DNA of 64,000 nt from Rariloculus sp963665575 (GTDB lineage: Bacteria > Pseudomonadota > Gammaproteobacteria > Steroidobacterales > Rariloculaceae), in assembly GCA_963665575.2 (NCBI GenBank), contig CAXXDW010000005.1, forward strand, positions 124,001 to 188,000. The letters run 5' to 3'. The notes beneath the pieces were generated by a model. That model searched no databases. It was given only the letters and a program-made list of their open reading frames with translations, and was not told the origin of the DNA. Of the stretch, positions 1-7,891 are shown in pieces. Position 1 is the first letter of the stretch, and every line of letters begins with the position of its first letter. The position numbers and the translations under genes were made by a program.

Positions 1-58
1 CAAACGACGCCCGGTATTCGGGCAGTGTTGAAAGGTGGACTTGCACTGATCAGGAGGG

Positions 59-313
59 GTGTACGAATACGGCACCACGACCGAATGTTTGTCGGAGTTC
101 AAGGAGACGGTGGCGCTGGTGGCGGTCCGCGGCGTTGGCGCGGCGGCGGAGTTGTCGGCACGCGACCAAGGTCATCCGAACATGATCGGAGAATGGAAGC
201 AGTGGACGCTCACGTGCGGCGGGATTCAGAAGCCGATATGCTTTCGCGTGCCCGGGGAGTGGCGCTCGCGGACGGTGCAAGTTGTGTGGGAGTCGCAAGG
301 TAGAGGCGTATGA
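59..313 (+). CDS. Small hypothetical protein, 84 aa (doubtful)
   Basis: I do not recognise this protein. The reading frame starts at a GTG and its TGA stop overlaps the ATG of the following gene (ATGA), the usual sign of translational coupling. An AGGAGG lies just upstream, but it is only one or two bases from the GTG, too close to be ideal. There is no signal peptide, membrane segment or known motif. A second overlapping frame (25-303) is arginine- and glycine-rich and looks like a shadow. Stops upstream in frame show that the gene cannot extend far beyond this start. It is the only plausible content of the first 300 bases. Confidence 0.3.
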   Translation: MYEYGTTTECLSEFKETVALVAVRGVGAAAELSARDQGHPNMIGEWKQWTLTCGGIQKPICFRVPGEWRSRTVQVVWESQGRGV

Positions 314-960
314 AAAAACCAGAATCGGTGTCGACGTTAACGCGACTTGGCAGGGTGCGATTGTCGACGCACTTTTACATGCGCGACATGCTTTACAGTG
401 AGGTGGCGAACCTGCATCAAATGCAGAACATTCCCGAAAGACCCGATCGCGCAATCGCTGCGGGAAACAAGCTGTGCAACGACCTGCTCGAACCGCTCCG
501 AGCGACCTTCGGTCATGTGTCCATTCGGTCGGCGTATCGATCCCACGATCTGAACAGGTTCTGCGCCGAAAAGGGGTTCGGCTGCGCACGCGACAACTGC
601 GCTCGGCACACTTGGGATTGTGCGGACAAGAACGGTTACATGGGAGCCACGGCGTGCATCGTGATTCCCTGGTTTGTGGACTACCTGGCAAAGCACGATG
701 AGAGGTCCTGGACCGCCATGGCGTGGTGGATGCACGACCACCGGGACCGTCTGCCCTATTCCGAACTGTGCTTTTATCCTGTCAACGCCGCATTCAATAT
801 TCGCTGGCGTGGGGACCCGAAGACCAGGGAAGCGGCGCCCGAGTACGTGATCAAGAGTTTCGCAAAACCCAAGGGGACTCTGACGAGGCCCGCGCTGCAC
901 AATTTTCATGGCGAGCACTCGGAGGAGTATCCCGGCTTTCCGGAGTTGAGGCTGTATTGA
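310..960 (+). CDS. Peptidase M15-like protein (putative D-Ala-D-Ala carboxypeptidase fold)
   Basis: The 216-residue cytoplasmic-type protein has no signal peptide. Around residues 73-80 it carries SIRSAYRS, the arginine-serine motif typical of peptidase M15/VanY-fold proteins. A His-x5-Asp pair (RHTWDCAD) and a PYSELCFYP segment follow, matching the positions of metal ligands and catalytic acid in that fold. This supports a zinc-dependent peptidase-like fold. Spacing of the ligands differs from VanX/VanY, so peptidoglycan cleavage is not established. It overlaps the small ORF upstream by four bases and sits next to two nuclease-like genes. Base composition is visibly lower in G+C than in the core genes to the right, suggesting an accessory or horizontally acquired segment. 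Confidence 0.5.
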   Translation: MKKPESVSTLTRLGRVRLSTHFYMRDMLYSEVANLHQMQNIPERPDRAIAAGNKLCNDLLEPLRATFGHVSIRSAYRSHDLNRFCAEKGFGCARDNCARHTWDCADKNGYMGATACIVIPWFVDYLAKHDERSWTAMAWWMHDHRDRLPYSELCFYPVNAAFNIRWRGDPKTREAAPEYVIKSFAKPKGTLTRPALHNFHGEHSEEYPGFPELRLY

Positions 961-1059
961 ACTGCGAGCCGTATTTTCGAGCTCGACTGGCGTTTCTGTG
1001 TGTCGGGTTCTTTTACGGGCGAATACTGAACTGAGTCAATAGTCAAAGGGAGCGAGTGA

Positions 1060-1752
1060 ATGACAAGCATGGATGTCGGCAATATTTTCGATTGTCTGGA
1101 TGTTTGGCGTCGTTTGCCGTCTTACCGGCTGGAGCCGCGTGCGGATGTTTTCTTCGGGCTGTATTTGTCGTATGCACTTGATGATCATCTGCGGCGGCGC
1201 GGTATCGCGATCGACCCGCGTGTTATTCCGGAATTTCCGCTAGGACAGGCGGGATCCCGGCGTTCCGACAAAGCCGACTTCTTTGCAGTATCCAGGAACC
1301 GTGAACATGCTTTCCTCGTGGAACTCAAGACGGAGAAGCGATCGATACGGGTTGTGCAGGAGAAATACCTGAAACGCGCGGTGGAGCGTGGCCTGGATCC
1401 GGTACTTAACGAGATAAAATCCATGGCGAAGGCCAAGAAACCTTATGCGCGACGGAAGTACTTTCACTTGCTCAAAGCTATCGAAGCTTTGCATCTCATG
1501 ACGCTTCCAAGTGATCTCGAAGATAAGATCTTTGGTAATCCGCGTGGCGTGTACGAGTGCATCGACAAAATCGAAATCCCTGCGACGCTGCCGGACATTG
1601 AAGTGATCCATGTGCTACCGATGGAGTGTGACGACATGGATTGCATTGCATTCGAGAGTTTCGCGCGCGTGGTCGAAAACCGGGGCGACATTGGGCGCCG
1701 GTTCGCCGAGTCTCTGAGACAGTGGGCCGGTGTCGATGCTGGAATGAGATAA
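1060..1752 (+). CDS. PD-(D/E)XK nuclease-like protein
   Basis: This is a 230-residue soluble protein. Asp73 (in SDKADFF) and the Glu88-Leu-Lys90 triad (FLVELKTEKRS) are arranged as in the PD-(D/E)XK nuclease core: an acidic residue, a hydrophobic strand, then E-x-K. A basic helix with many Lys and Arg follows (residues 92-135), which could bind nucleic acid. The family member could not be named. ATG is preceded by GGGAGCGAG at suitable spacing. The gene stands alone, about 100 bases after the M15-like gene and about 180 bases before a second, unrelated E-x-K protein. Nuclease activity and a role in defence are inferences from the fold and neighbourhood. Confidence 0.55.
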   Translation: MTSMDVGNIFDCLDVWRRLPSYRLEPRADVFFGLYLSYALDDHLRRRGIAIDPRVIPEFPLGQAGSRRSDKADFFAVSRNREHAFLVELKTEKRSIRVVQEKYLKRAVERGLDPVLNEIKSMAKAKKPYARRKYFHLLKAIEALHLMTLPSDLEDKIFGNPRGVYECIDKIEIPATLPDIEVIHVLPMECDDMDCIAFESFARVVENRGDIGRRFAESLRQWAGVDAGMR

Positions 1753-1933
1753 CTCGATATGGACTGCCGTTTAAGGTTACGCTCCGTTTTCGGTTGGACT
1801 CTGCCGGTGAGCTGAGAACGACTACGATCCAATTTCCGCGAATGGCGATGTCGACGTTTGGGTCGCTTGGCGTCCAATCGCAGGATGGGCATTGATCCCG
1901 CCTGAACAGTGACCCCACGGGAGGCATTTGGCG

Positions 1934-2680
1934 ATGGTGTCGGAATTGGCCTTGGAGGCGGTAATGGATCGCCTTCACAAGGGCTGTAACCCGGTGGAAA
2001 TCGCCGGTTATGGTCGCGAGTCCACGCACAAGGGTTACCTGACCTGGCTCCTTGACACTGGACATTGGGAAGGTGCGGCGCAGGCTATTTGTCGGCTTGT
2101 CGAAGCGGCGCTGCCCGAATGGCCAGACCACCACAGAGCGAGCGCTCACCGCTGGATTCAACGCCCTCCCGATGCCGTGTACACTCTTTTTGAACAACGC
2201 GTCGGTAATGGAAAGGTCGACCTGCTTGTGATGGATGGTAACGATGACAACCGAGCCCTGCTTCCCATCGAATTGAAGACAGACAGTGCGATCCGCGAGG
2301 ACCAACTAACCAGGATGTCCGCCGAAGGCTCACCGCCCATCGGTCTCGTGCTGCTTCTCGGTTCTTCTGCGGTAAGGGACATTCCGGAAATCGAAGGTAG
2401 AGGACGCTTCGCGCACTTGACTCTCGAGAAAGTAATCAACGCTTGGCACGACTTGGACATGCCCCGACCGGGGAGAGACTGGCTCGAAGCCCTCCGTAAC
2501 GAGCAAACGAGGCTGGCGCGCGCTTTCGAGGTCGGCAGCGACGAATCGCAGTGGTGGCCATATCGAGGGAAGAAGCACGTCTTCTACGCTCTCTTGGCGA
2601 CTGTCAAAGGACATTGCAGGCAGACTACCGCCACTTCGGCTCATGGAAGCTCTACGATGGCGGTCACAACACTGTCTTGA
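1934..2680 (+). CDS. PD-(D/E)XK nuclease superfamily protein, N-terminal part (frameshifted)
   Basis: The first about 225 residues resemble the PDDEXK_4 type of nuclease-like proteins. A conserved N-terminal block (GRESTHKGYLTWLLD, residues 28-41) is followed by Asp96 (KVDLLVMDG) and Glu113-Leu-Lys115 (PIELKTD). ATG at 1934 was chosen over TTG at 1928 because GGGAGG ends nine bases upstream. The sensible protein ends near base 2610, after FYALLATVK. From there this frame becomes low-complexity Ser/Thr and stops at 2680, while an overlapping frame continues with protein-like sequence. Restoring one missing base would give a single protein of 357 residues. The cause may be a true mutation or a sequencing error. 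Confidence 0.6.
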   Translation: MVSELALEAVMDRLHKGCNPVEIAGYGRESTHKGYLTWLLDTGHWEGAAQAICRLVEAALPEWPDHHRASAHRWIQRPPDAVYTLFEQRVGNGKVDLLVMDGNDDNRALLPIELKTDSAIREDQLTRMSAEGSPPIGLVLLLGSSAVRDIPEIEGRGRFAHLTLEKVINAWHDLDMPRPGRDWLEALRNEQTRLARAFEVGSDESQWWPYRGKKHVFYALLATVKGHCRQTTATSAHGSSTMAVTTLS

Positions 2681-3006
2681 ACCTCTCCGACGACCGCGGC
2701 TGGTCCTGGAACCCGGTCGCACTGGGCAACGCGAAGGCATTTTGGGAATTCAATGACGAGGAATTCGTGCTCAAGGTCGAACAATGCGGCGACGAAACGA
2801 CCACCAGACAATGGATTTCGGAGATACAGGGCAAGTTGGCGTCAGGCTGCCTGCCAAACGGCCTTGACGCCAGAAGGCCACGTGCAGCACGCGCCGGCAG
2901 CCAATGGATCAGCGTATGGCGCTGGCGATCGCCCTTCGACAGCGCAGAGGCCGTCGCAAAGCGGTGTGCAGCGATTATTCGCGAGACACAGCCGTTGATT
3001 AGCTGA
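2551..3006 (+). CDS. C-terminal part of the frameshifted PD-(D/E)XK protein
   Basis: From about base 2610 this frame reads as the natural continuation of the preceding nuclease-like gene: QADYRHFGSWKLYDGG, then a tryptophan-rich domain (WSWNPVALGNAKAFWEF) ending near the stop. Only the part after about 2605 is credible; the first 20 or so codons overlap the upstream frame and are probably not translated. It has no ribosome site of its own. The parent frame and this one differ by minus one, consistent with loss of a single base between about 2595 and 2625. The C-terminal domain is not one I can name. Independent expression is unlikely. Confidence 0.45.
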   Translation: MVAISREEARLLRSLGDCQRTLQADYRHFGSWKLYDGGHNTVLNLSDDRGWSWNPVALGNAKAFWEFNDEEFVLKVEQCGDETTTRQWISEIQGKLASGCLPNGLDARRPRAARAGSQWISVWRWRSPFDSAEAVAKRCAAIIRETQPLIS

Positions 3007-3092
3007 AGCGCAGCCTCCAATACTCGGGAGTTGGGCAGACGAGAATCATTCGGCGCGCAGCATGAGCCGCTTTCCCGGGATGCTCCATACAG

Positions 3093-3890
3093 TCAGAGTG
3101 CGGCGCTGAGCTTGGAGTAAGGCACCGACCACACGACATCGCCGCAACTCACCTTCGCGCGCTTGGGGTTCATGCGCACTATCTTGCCTGTCCGCAGTTC
3201 ACCGCGGGCCGTAAACGATACCGAATCCCCGGTGCGGAACTTTCGCTTGGCGGCCTCCCTGCGTTGCTTCGTTTCGTCGCTCTCAGGCAAACATGACTTC
3301 GGCGTCGCACCGAGTTTGCGGGCAATCGCCTTCCACGCCGGTCCGTGGCCTGCGTCCGGGTCGGCCAGAGCGTGCGCGATCTCGTGCAGGATCGTGTCGG
3401 TGACCTGTTCGGGTGAACCGTTTACAGCGTGGGCTCGGCTGAGCAGGATGAGCTTCTGCCGCGCGCGGCATTTGCCGAGTTTCCTCCGGGCGCCGCTGAA
3501 GCGCAGCGTCCACTCCCCGAGGCCGTGACGGTCCATCAGCTCGCGTGCCCGGGCAGCGACCTCCCTCAGCCGCGTCGCGTACGACCGGCGCTCCGTGGCC
3601 GTGGAGACGCAAAGATGGTCGAGTCCGGCGTAGGGTACGGCCCAACGATCGGCCCCGCATCGCACCGCGGCGCGTTTCGGGTTCAGCTTTTCTACCGTAC
3701 CGTCAAGCGTGCCGCCGTCGTAGGCGCGCAACCGTACCCGGTCGCCCACCTCGAAAAAGACCTGGGCATCTTCAGGGTGCAGCGAGTCCATTACGACGCG
3801 CGTCGCGTCGCCCAGGAGCACTTCTATCCAGTCGGTGCCCGGCATCCGGCGAACGGTCCCGGGCGTGTCATCGAATGGAGGTTCGCTCAT
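3093..3890 (-). CDS. SprT-like zinc metalloprotease flanked by two copies of a small domain
   Basis: The 265-residue protein carries the SprT/gluzincin signature: HEIAH at residues 169-173 (two His ligands and the catalytic Glu), followed by His182 (AGHGPAW) as third ligand. It is flanked on both sides by a repeated module of about 43 residues, at roughly 48-90 and 219-262. Each copy has an N-P-K-R-A core and ends W-(A/S)-V-P-Y, like an SH3/KOW-type beta barrel. The start was set at MSEPPFDD because the longer frame runs back into pabB; this ATG lies two bases after the pabB stop. SprT-family proteins often act on DNA-bound or ribosomal substrates. The substrate here is unknown. Confidence 0.75.
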   Translation of the reverse strand: MSEPPFDDTPGTVRRMPGTDWIEVLLGDATRVVMDSLHPEDAQVFFEVGDRVRLRAYDGGTLDGTVEKLNPKRAAVRCGADRWAVPYAGLDHLCVSTATERRSYATRLREVAARARELMDRHGLGEWTLRFSGARRKLGKCRARQKLILLSRAHAVNGSPEQVTDTILHEIAHALADPDAGHGPAWKAIARKLGATPKSCLPESDETKQRREAAKRKFRTGDSVSFTARGELRTGKIVRMNPKRAKVSCGDVVWSVPYSKLSAAL

Positions 3891-3892
3891 CC

Positions 3893-5368
3893 CTATCCAG
3901 CCCGGCGTGAACCCGCGCGGTCGAGCACCGCGAGCAGCGCGGCGGCCTTGTCGAGGCTTTCCTGGTACTCGGCCTCGGGATCGGAGTCGGCGACGATGCC
4001 GCCGCCGGCCCATGCATAAATCGCGTTGCCGTGTTGCACGAGCGTTCGAATCGCGATGTTGGTGTCCATGTTGCCGTCGAAGCCGATGTAGCCTATCGCG
4101 CCGCAGTAGACGCTGCGCCGGTGGGGCTCGATCGAGTCGATGATCTGCATTGCGCGCACCTTCGGCGCGCCCGTGATCGAGCCTCCCGGGAAGCAGCCGC
4201 GCAGCAGGTCGACGGCATGCCGGTCCGGCTCAAGGCGGCCCGTGACCGTGCTCACGAGATGATGGACACGCGCGAAACTCTCGACATCGAACAGGCGCGC
4301 CGCGTGAATCGATCCAGGCACGCAGCTTCGGCCGAGATCGTTGCGCAGCAGGTCGACGATCATGACGTTTTCCGCGCGGTCCTTGCCGCTCGAACGCAAT
4401 TCCTCGGCGAACGCGCGGTCGCGGGCGCCGTGCAGCGATCTCGGCCGCGTACCCTTGATCGGTTTCGTCTCGACGCGATCGCCGCGAAGTTCGAGGAAGC
4501 GTTCCGGCGAGGAGCAGAGGATTCGACCGTCAGGGTGGTCGAGCCACGCCGAAAACGGCGCGGGATTGATCCTTCTCAGATTCAGATAGGCTTGCCAGGC
4601 GTTGCCCCGCACCCGGGCTTCGAACCGTTGCGTGAGGTTGACCTGATAGCAGTCGCCTCGTTGGATGTGCGCCTTGATGCGATCGAAAGCGCGTCGGTAG
4701 GACTGCCTGTCGAAGTTGGAAGCGACAGGCGACAGCACTTCGAAGGACGCCCCGGGCATGCGCCTGGGTTGATCGAGTTTGTCGATCAGGTCGTCCCATT
4801 GGGCGAACGTGCGTTCGTCCCGGCCGTGGCCGACCAGCCAGGTGCGCTGTTCGAGATGATCCACGACGACGGCCCAGTCGTAGAGTCCGACGGCGAGTTC
4901 CGGTAGGTCGAGATCGGCTTCGGCGCCGCCAGGCAAGGTCTCGAAACGGCGGCCGAGGTCGTAGCCGAAGTAGCCGAGCGCCCCGCCGCAGAACGGCAGG
5001 TCGGGTCGCGCCCGGCAGCGGTCGCCGAGATGCTCGCCGATGAGCGACAGCGGATCGTTGCCCGACAAGCGTTCGCGATCGCGCGACCGAATCGTCGTGA
5101 TCTCGCCGCGGGTCGTCAGCGTGAGCCAGGGGTCGGCCGCGAGGATGTCGTAGCGCGCGATTCTGTGGCGTTCGGGCGCGAGCATCCGGTCGATGCCGCT
5201 CGCTGGCGCGAGTGGGAGTTGGCTTTCGACAGGGGCCCGGTAGTCGCGCGTCGGTCTGCCGTCGTGCGGGCTGCCGCTGTCGAGGAACGCGCACCAGGGT
5301 CGGTCCAGCAGCGCTTCGCACAGCGCCGCCGAATCGGCGTGGTAGCTGAGTTCCGCTACCCTGGCCAC
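3893..5368 (-). CDS. pabB: Aminodeoxychorismate synthase component I
   Basis: This enzyme makes 4-amino-4-deoxychorismate from chorismate and ammonia for folate synthesis. The 491-residue protein has the TrpE/PabB N-terminal domain and the chorismate-binding domain (about 220-485). The key PIKGT motif at residues 303-307 carries the lysine typical of PabB, where anthranilate synthase has alanine. GSITGAPK (397-403) and the Glu-rich C-terminus (AEYQESLDKA) are also present. The open frame continues far upstream into avtA. The GTG at 5368 gives the usual family length and has GGGAG nine bases upstream. A PabA glutaminase and PabC lyase are not in the window. It is followed almost directly by the SprT-like gene. 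Confidence 0.88.
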   Translation of the reverse strand: MARVAELSYHADSAALCEALLDRPWCAFLDSGSPHDGRPTRDYRAPVESQLPLAPASGIDRMLAPERHRIARYDILAADPWLTLTTRGEITTIRSRDRERLSGNDPLSLIGEHLGDRCRARPDLPFCGGALGYFGYDLGRRFETLPGGAEADLDLPELAVGLYDWAVVVDHLEQRTWLVGHGRDERTFAQWDDLIDKLDQPRRMPGASFEVLSPVASNFDRQSYRRAFDRIKAHIQRGDCYQVNLTQRFEARVRGNAWQAYLNLRRINPAPFSAWLDHPDGRILCSSPERFLELRGDRVETKPIKGTRPRSLHGARDRAFAEELRSSGKDRAENVMIVDLLRNDLGRSCVPGSIHAARLFDVESFARVHHLVSTVTGRLEPDRHAVDLLRGCFPGGSITGAPKVRAMQIIDSIEPHRRSVYCGAIGYIGFDGNMDTNIAIRTLVQHGNAIYAWAGGGIVADSDPEAEYQESLDKAAALLAVLDRAGSRRAG

Positions 5369-5516
5369 GCTGGCGCTCCCGTGCGCGGTACGGCGTTCGT
5401 TGCTCTGGCGCGGGGCAGGGCGTCGCCTGTTCCCCGGCACGACACGGCGCCGGCCGCGCGCGCCCTGGGAGCGGCCACCGGCCGTCGCGTCGTGGCGCTG
5501 TGATGGCGGGACGCGC

Positions 5517-6779
5517 TCATCGGCCTGAAAACGCCGCCCTGACTTCCCGCGCCAGCAAGCGGATGCCGTTTTCGACGCTCTCGTCGTCCTGCGCGACGGA
5601 CAAGCGCAGGCATTCGGCGCTGTGGGCCCAGTGTTCTGAGAGCCCGGCGAAAAAGTGATCCCCGGGCAGCACGGCGACGCCGGCCTGCTTGAGCCGCCGG
5701 TACAGCGACGCGCTGCCGTTCGGCAGTCCCTCGAGCCATAGCCAGAGGAAAAACGCGCCTTCCGGCTTGTGGATCCTGAAGGGCAGGCCCTTGAGTTCGC
5801 GCCTGAGCAGCGCCACCGCGCGGGTCGCCTTGTCCCGGTAGAAGGGCCGAATGGTCGTCCGGCTGAGTTCGAGGATCTCGCCACTGTCGATGAGCGGCTG
5901 CACGAGCACGGGCCCGACGCTGCCGACGGCGAGATTGAGTACGGCGACCATATTGGCCAGCGCCTGGATGATCGGTTCGTCGGCAACGACGATGCCGGTG
6001 CGCACGCCGGGCAGGCCAAGTTTCGAAAGGCTCAGACAGAAGATCGTGCCCGCATTCCAGCGCGGGCTGGCTTCGGTGAACACGATATTCGGGAACGGTG
6101 CGCCGTAGGCGTTGTCGACGATCAGCGGGATGTTCGCCTCGCGGCAGGCATCCTCAAGCCTGAGCATCTCGGCGTCGGTCAGGACGTTGCCGGTCGGGTT
6201 GGTCGGCCGCGACACGCAGACTGCAGCAATGTTCTCGTCGATGGCGAGATTCCCGAAGTCCAGACCGTACTTGAACAGGTCGTCGTCAAGACGGGTGATC
6301 GTGGACCGGCGCGCCGTCAACAGGTCCTCGCCGAGCGTGACGTTCGAATAGCCGACGTATTCGGGCGCCAACGGCAGCAGGATGCGGCTCTTGCCGCCGT
6401 CCGGGCGCTCGCCGGCAAACAGATTGAACAGCATGAAAAAGGCCGCCTGGCTACCAGCCGTAAGCGCGATGTTCTCCGCGCCGAGCGGCCAGCCATATTC
6501 CTCACGCAGGAGTTTGGCAAGCGACGACCTGAACCTGTGTTCGCCAGCCGGGTGAGCGTAGTTGGCGAGCATCCGGTCGAACAGCGCCCGGTCGGCCGCG
6601 ACCTCGGCGAGACGTTTGCGGAAGAGCTGCTGCATCTCCGGGATTCTGCCCGGATTGCCGCCGCCGAGCATGAGCAGCGAACTCTGCCCGCTCATCGCCC
6701 GGGCGAGATCGTCCATGAGTTCGAACGCGCCGGACGGCCGCGTGAACCGCTCACCGAATGTGGAATACCGAAACGGCAT
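5517..6779 (-). CDS. avtA: Valine-pyruvate aminotransferase
   Basis: This is a 420-residue fold-type I PLP aminotransferase of the AvtA type, which exchanges the amino group between valine and pyruvate/alanine. Visible features are the N-terminal MLGGGNPGRIPEM, the AGSQAAFF cofactor-binding turn (108-115), RPTNPTGN (191-198), the VDNAYG aspartate (221-226), and the PLP lysine Lys253 in SLSKLGLPGVRTG. Length and motif order match the family well. It is transcribed leftwards ahead of pabB, separated by about 150 bases. Upstream lies a palindromic repeat element. Confidence 0.9.
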   Translation of the reverse strand: MPFRYSTFGERFTRPSGAFELMDDLARAMSGQSSLLMLGGGNPGRIPEMQQLFRKRLAEVAADRALFDRMLANYAHPAGEHRFRSSLAKLLREEYGWPLGAENIALTAGSQAAFFMLFNLFAGERPDGGKSRILLPLAPEYVGYSNVTLGEDLLTARRSTITRLDDDLFKYGLDFGNLAIDENIAAVCVSRPTNPTGNVLTDAEMLRLEDACREANIPLIVDNAYGAPFPNIVFTEASPRWNAGTIFCLSLSKLGLPGVRTGIVVADEPIIQALANMVAVLNLAVGSVGPVLVQPLIDSGEILELSRTTIRPFYRDKATRAVALLRRELKGLPFRIHKPEGAFFLWLWLEGLPNGSASLYRRLKQAGVAVLPGDHFFAGLSEHWAHSAECLRLSVAQDDESVENGIRLLAREVRAAFSGR

Positions 6780-6855
6780 GGCGGGTGTTACCGGCTAACC
6801 CGGGATTCGCAATGCGGCTGCCGCGCGTGTGCGCTCCCGGCTGGCGCCAACGCAA

Positions 6856-6965
6856 GGGAAGATGCACTGCCGGTCGCTTGAGACCCTCGCGCGCAGGGAT
6901 GCGCGCGCGGAGCGTACAGGGATGTATTTACCGCGTGTCTCAAGCGACCGGCAGTGCATCTTCCC
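6856..6965. repeat. Palindromic intergenic repeat element (two 29-bp inverted arms)
   Basis: Bases 6856-6884 and 6937-6965 are perfect 29-bp inverted copies of one another. Between them lies a second short hairpin, CGCGCGCA / TGCGCGCG with a GGGA loop (about 6888-6907). The right arm continues inward as a GGTAAATACATCCCTGTAC-type sequence on the minus strand. A related half-element occurs at about 30804-30865. The element fills most of the gap between the fdhD stop and the avtA start, which read in the same direction. It resembles REP/BIME-like intergenic palindromes and could end transcription of the fdh operon or stabilise its 3' end. Confidence 0.8.
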
Positions 6966-7010
6966 GCAGCCTCCACGCGAGCATCCCACCTCTTTTTGAA
7001 AAACGGGCTG

Positions 7011-7889
7011 CTAGACGATCCGGTCCGGTCGGGCATAGGCATTGAACCGGTCGGACTTCAGAAAGCCGACCAGCGTCATTCCGAATTCGGCGGCGAGTTC
7101 GACGGCCAGCGAAGACGGCGCACCGACTGCGGCGATGATCGGGCAGCCCGCGACCATCGCTTTCTGCATGAGTTCGAAGCTTGCGCGGCCGCTCAGGACA
7201 ATGCCCTGGCCCGTCAAAGGCAGCACGCCGGACTTCAGGCGACTGCCGACGAGCTTGTCCAGGGCATTGTGGCGTCCGACGTCTTCGCGCACGGCGAGCA
7301 ATTCCCCGTGCGAATCGAAGATGCCCGAAGCGTGCAGACCGCCGGTCTCGGCAAATACGGACTGAGCCGACATGAGTTTTTCGGGCAGCGTGGCGAGTAC
7401 GGTGCGGGCGACCTTGGTAGCGTCTGCATGCAGGTCGAACCGGCCCTGCACGGCAACGGCCTCGATCGACGCCTTGCCGCAAACGCCGCAGCTCGAGGAG
7501 GTATAGAAATGCCGCTCCAGGCGATCCAGATCGACGGCGACGTCATCGGCGAGTTCGACGCGCACCACGTTGATCAGGCCGTTCTCGGCAGGGGGACCGC
7601 AGGGCGCGACGGAGACGACATCGTCGTACCTGGCGATGATGCCCTCGGTGAACAGAAAGCCGACGGCGAGTTCTTCGTCGTTGCCGGGCGTACGCATCGT
7701 GATCGAAATGCTCTGTTCGGCTCGTCCTGAACCGTCGGGCCGCGAATAGGCGAGGCGAATCTCAAGCGGTTCCTCCGTCGCAACGATGTCGATATCGGCG
7801 GACGCGGCACTGCCCGCTCCGACGCCGACGCGTTGAATCTCGAACTGCCGCACGCTCTGGCGGCGCGCGATTTCCCTTGGGCTTGCCAC
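7011..7889 (-). CDS. fdhD: Formate dehydrogenase accessory sulfurtransferase FdhD
   Basis: FdhD passes sulfur from a cysteine desulfurase to the molybdenum cofactor of formate dehydrogenases and is needed for their activity. The 292-residue protein has the family's conserved loop SSSCGVCGKAS with Cys134 and Cys137, the RTPGNDEELAVGFL segment near residue 67, and VREDVGRHNA further on. It starts at GTG, two bases after the stop of the alpha-hydroxy-acid dehydrogenase gene, so the genes are co-transcribed. Its presence implies that the cell makes a Mo/W formate dehydrogenase, yet no catalytic subunit gene is present in this window. Confidence 0.92.
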   Translation of the reverse strand: MASPREIARRQSVRQFEIQRVGVGAGSAASADIDIVATEEPLEIRLAYSRPDGSGRAEQSISITMRTPGNDEELAVGFLFTEGIIARYDDVVSVAPCGPPAENGLINVVRVELADDVAVDLDRLERHFYTSSSCGVCGKASIEAVAVQGRFDLHADATKVARTVLATLPEKLMSAQSVFAETGGLHASGIFDSHGELLAVREDVGRHNALDKLVGSRLKSGVLPLTGQGIVLSGRASFELMQKAMVAGCPIIAAVGAPSSLAVELAAEFGMTLVGFLKSDRFNAYARPDRIV

Positions 7890-7891
7890 CG

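Noticed and set aside
5369..6019. N-terminal extension of pabB through avtA
   Set aside because: The frame is open but overlaps the avtA coding region and reads as low-complexity Arg/Ser/Pro; the GTG at 5368 gives the normal PabB length.
6856..6965. Insertion sequence or CRISPR array
   Set aside because: The element has inverted arms but no transposase, no target duplication that I could see, and no regular direct repeats with spacers.
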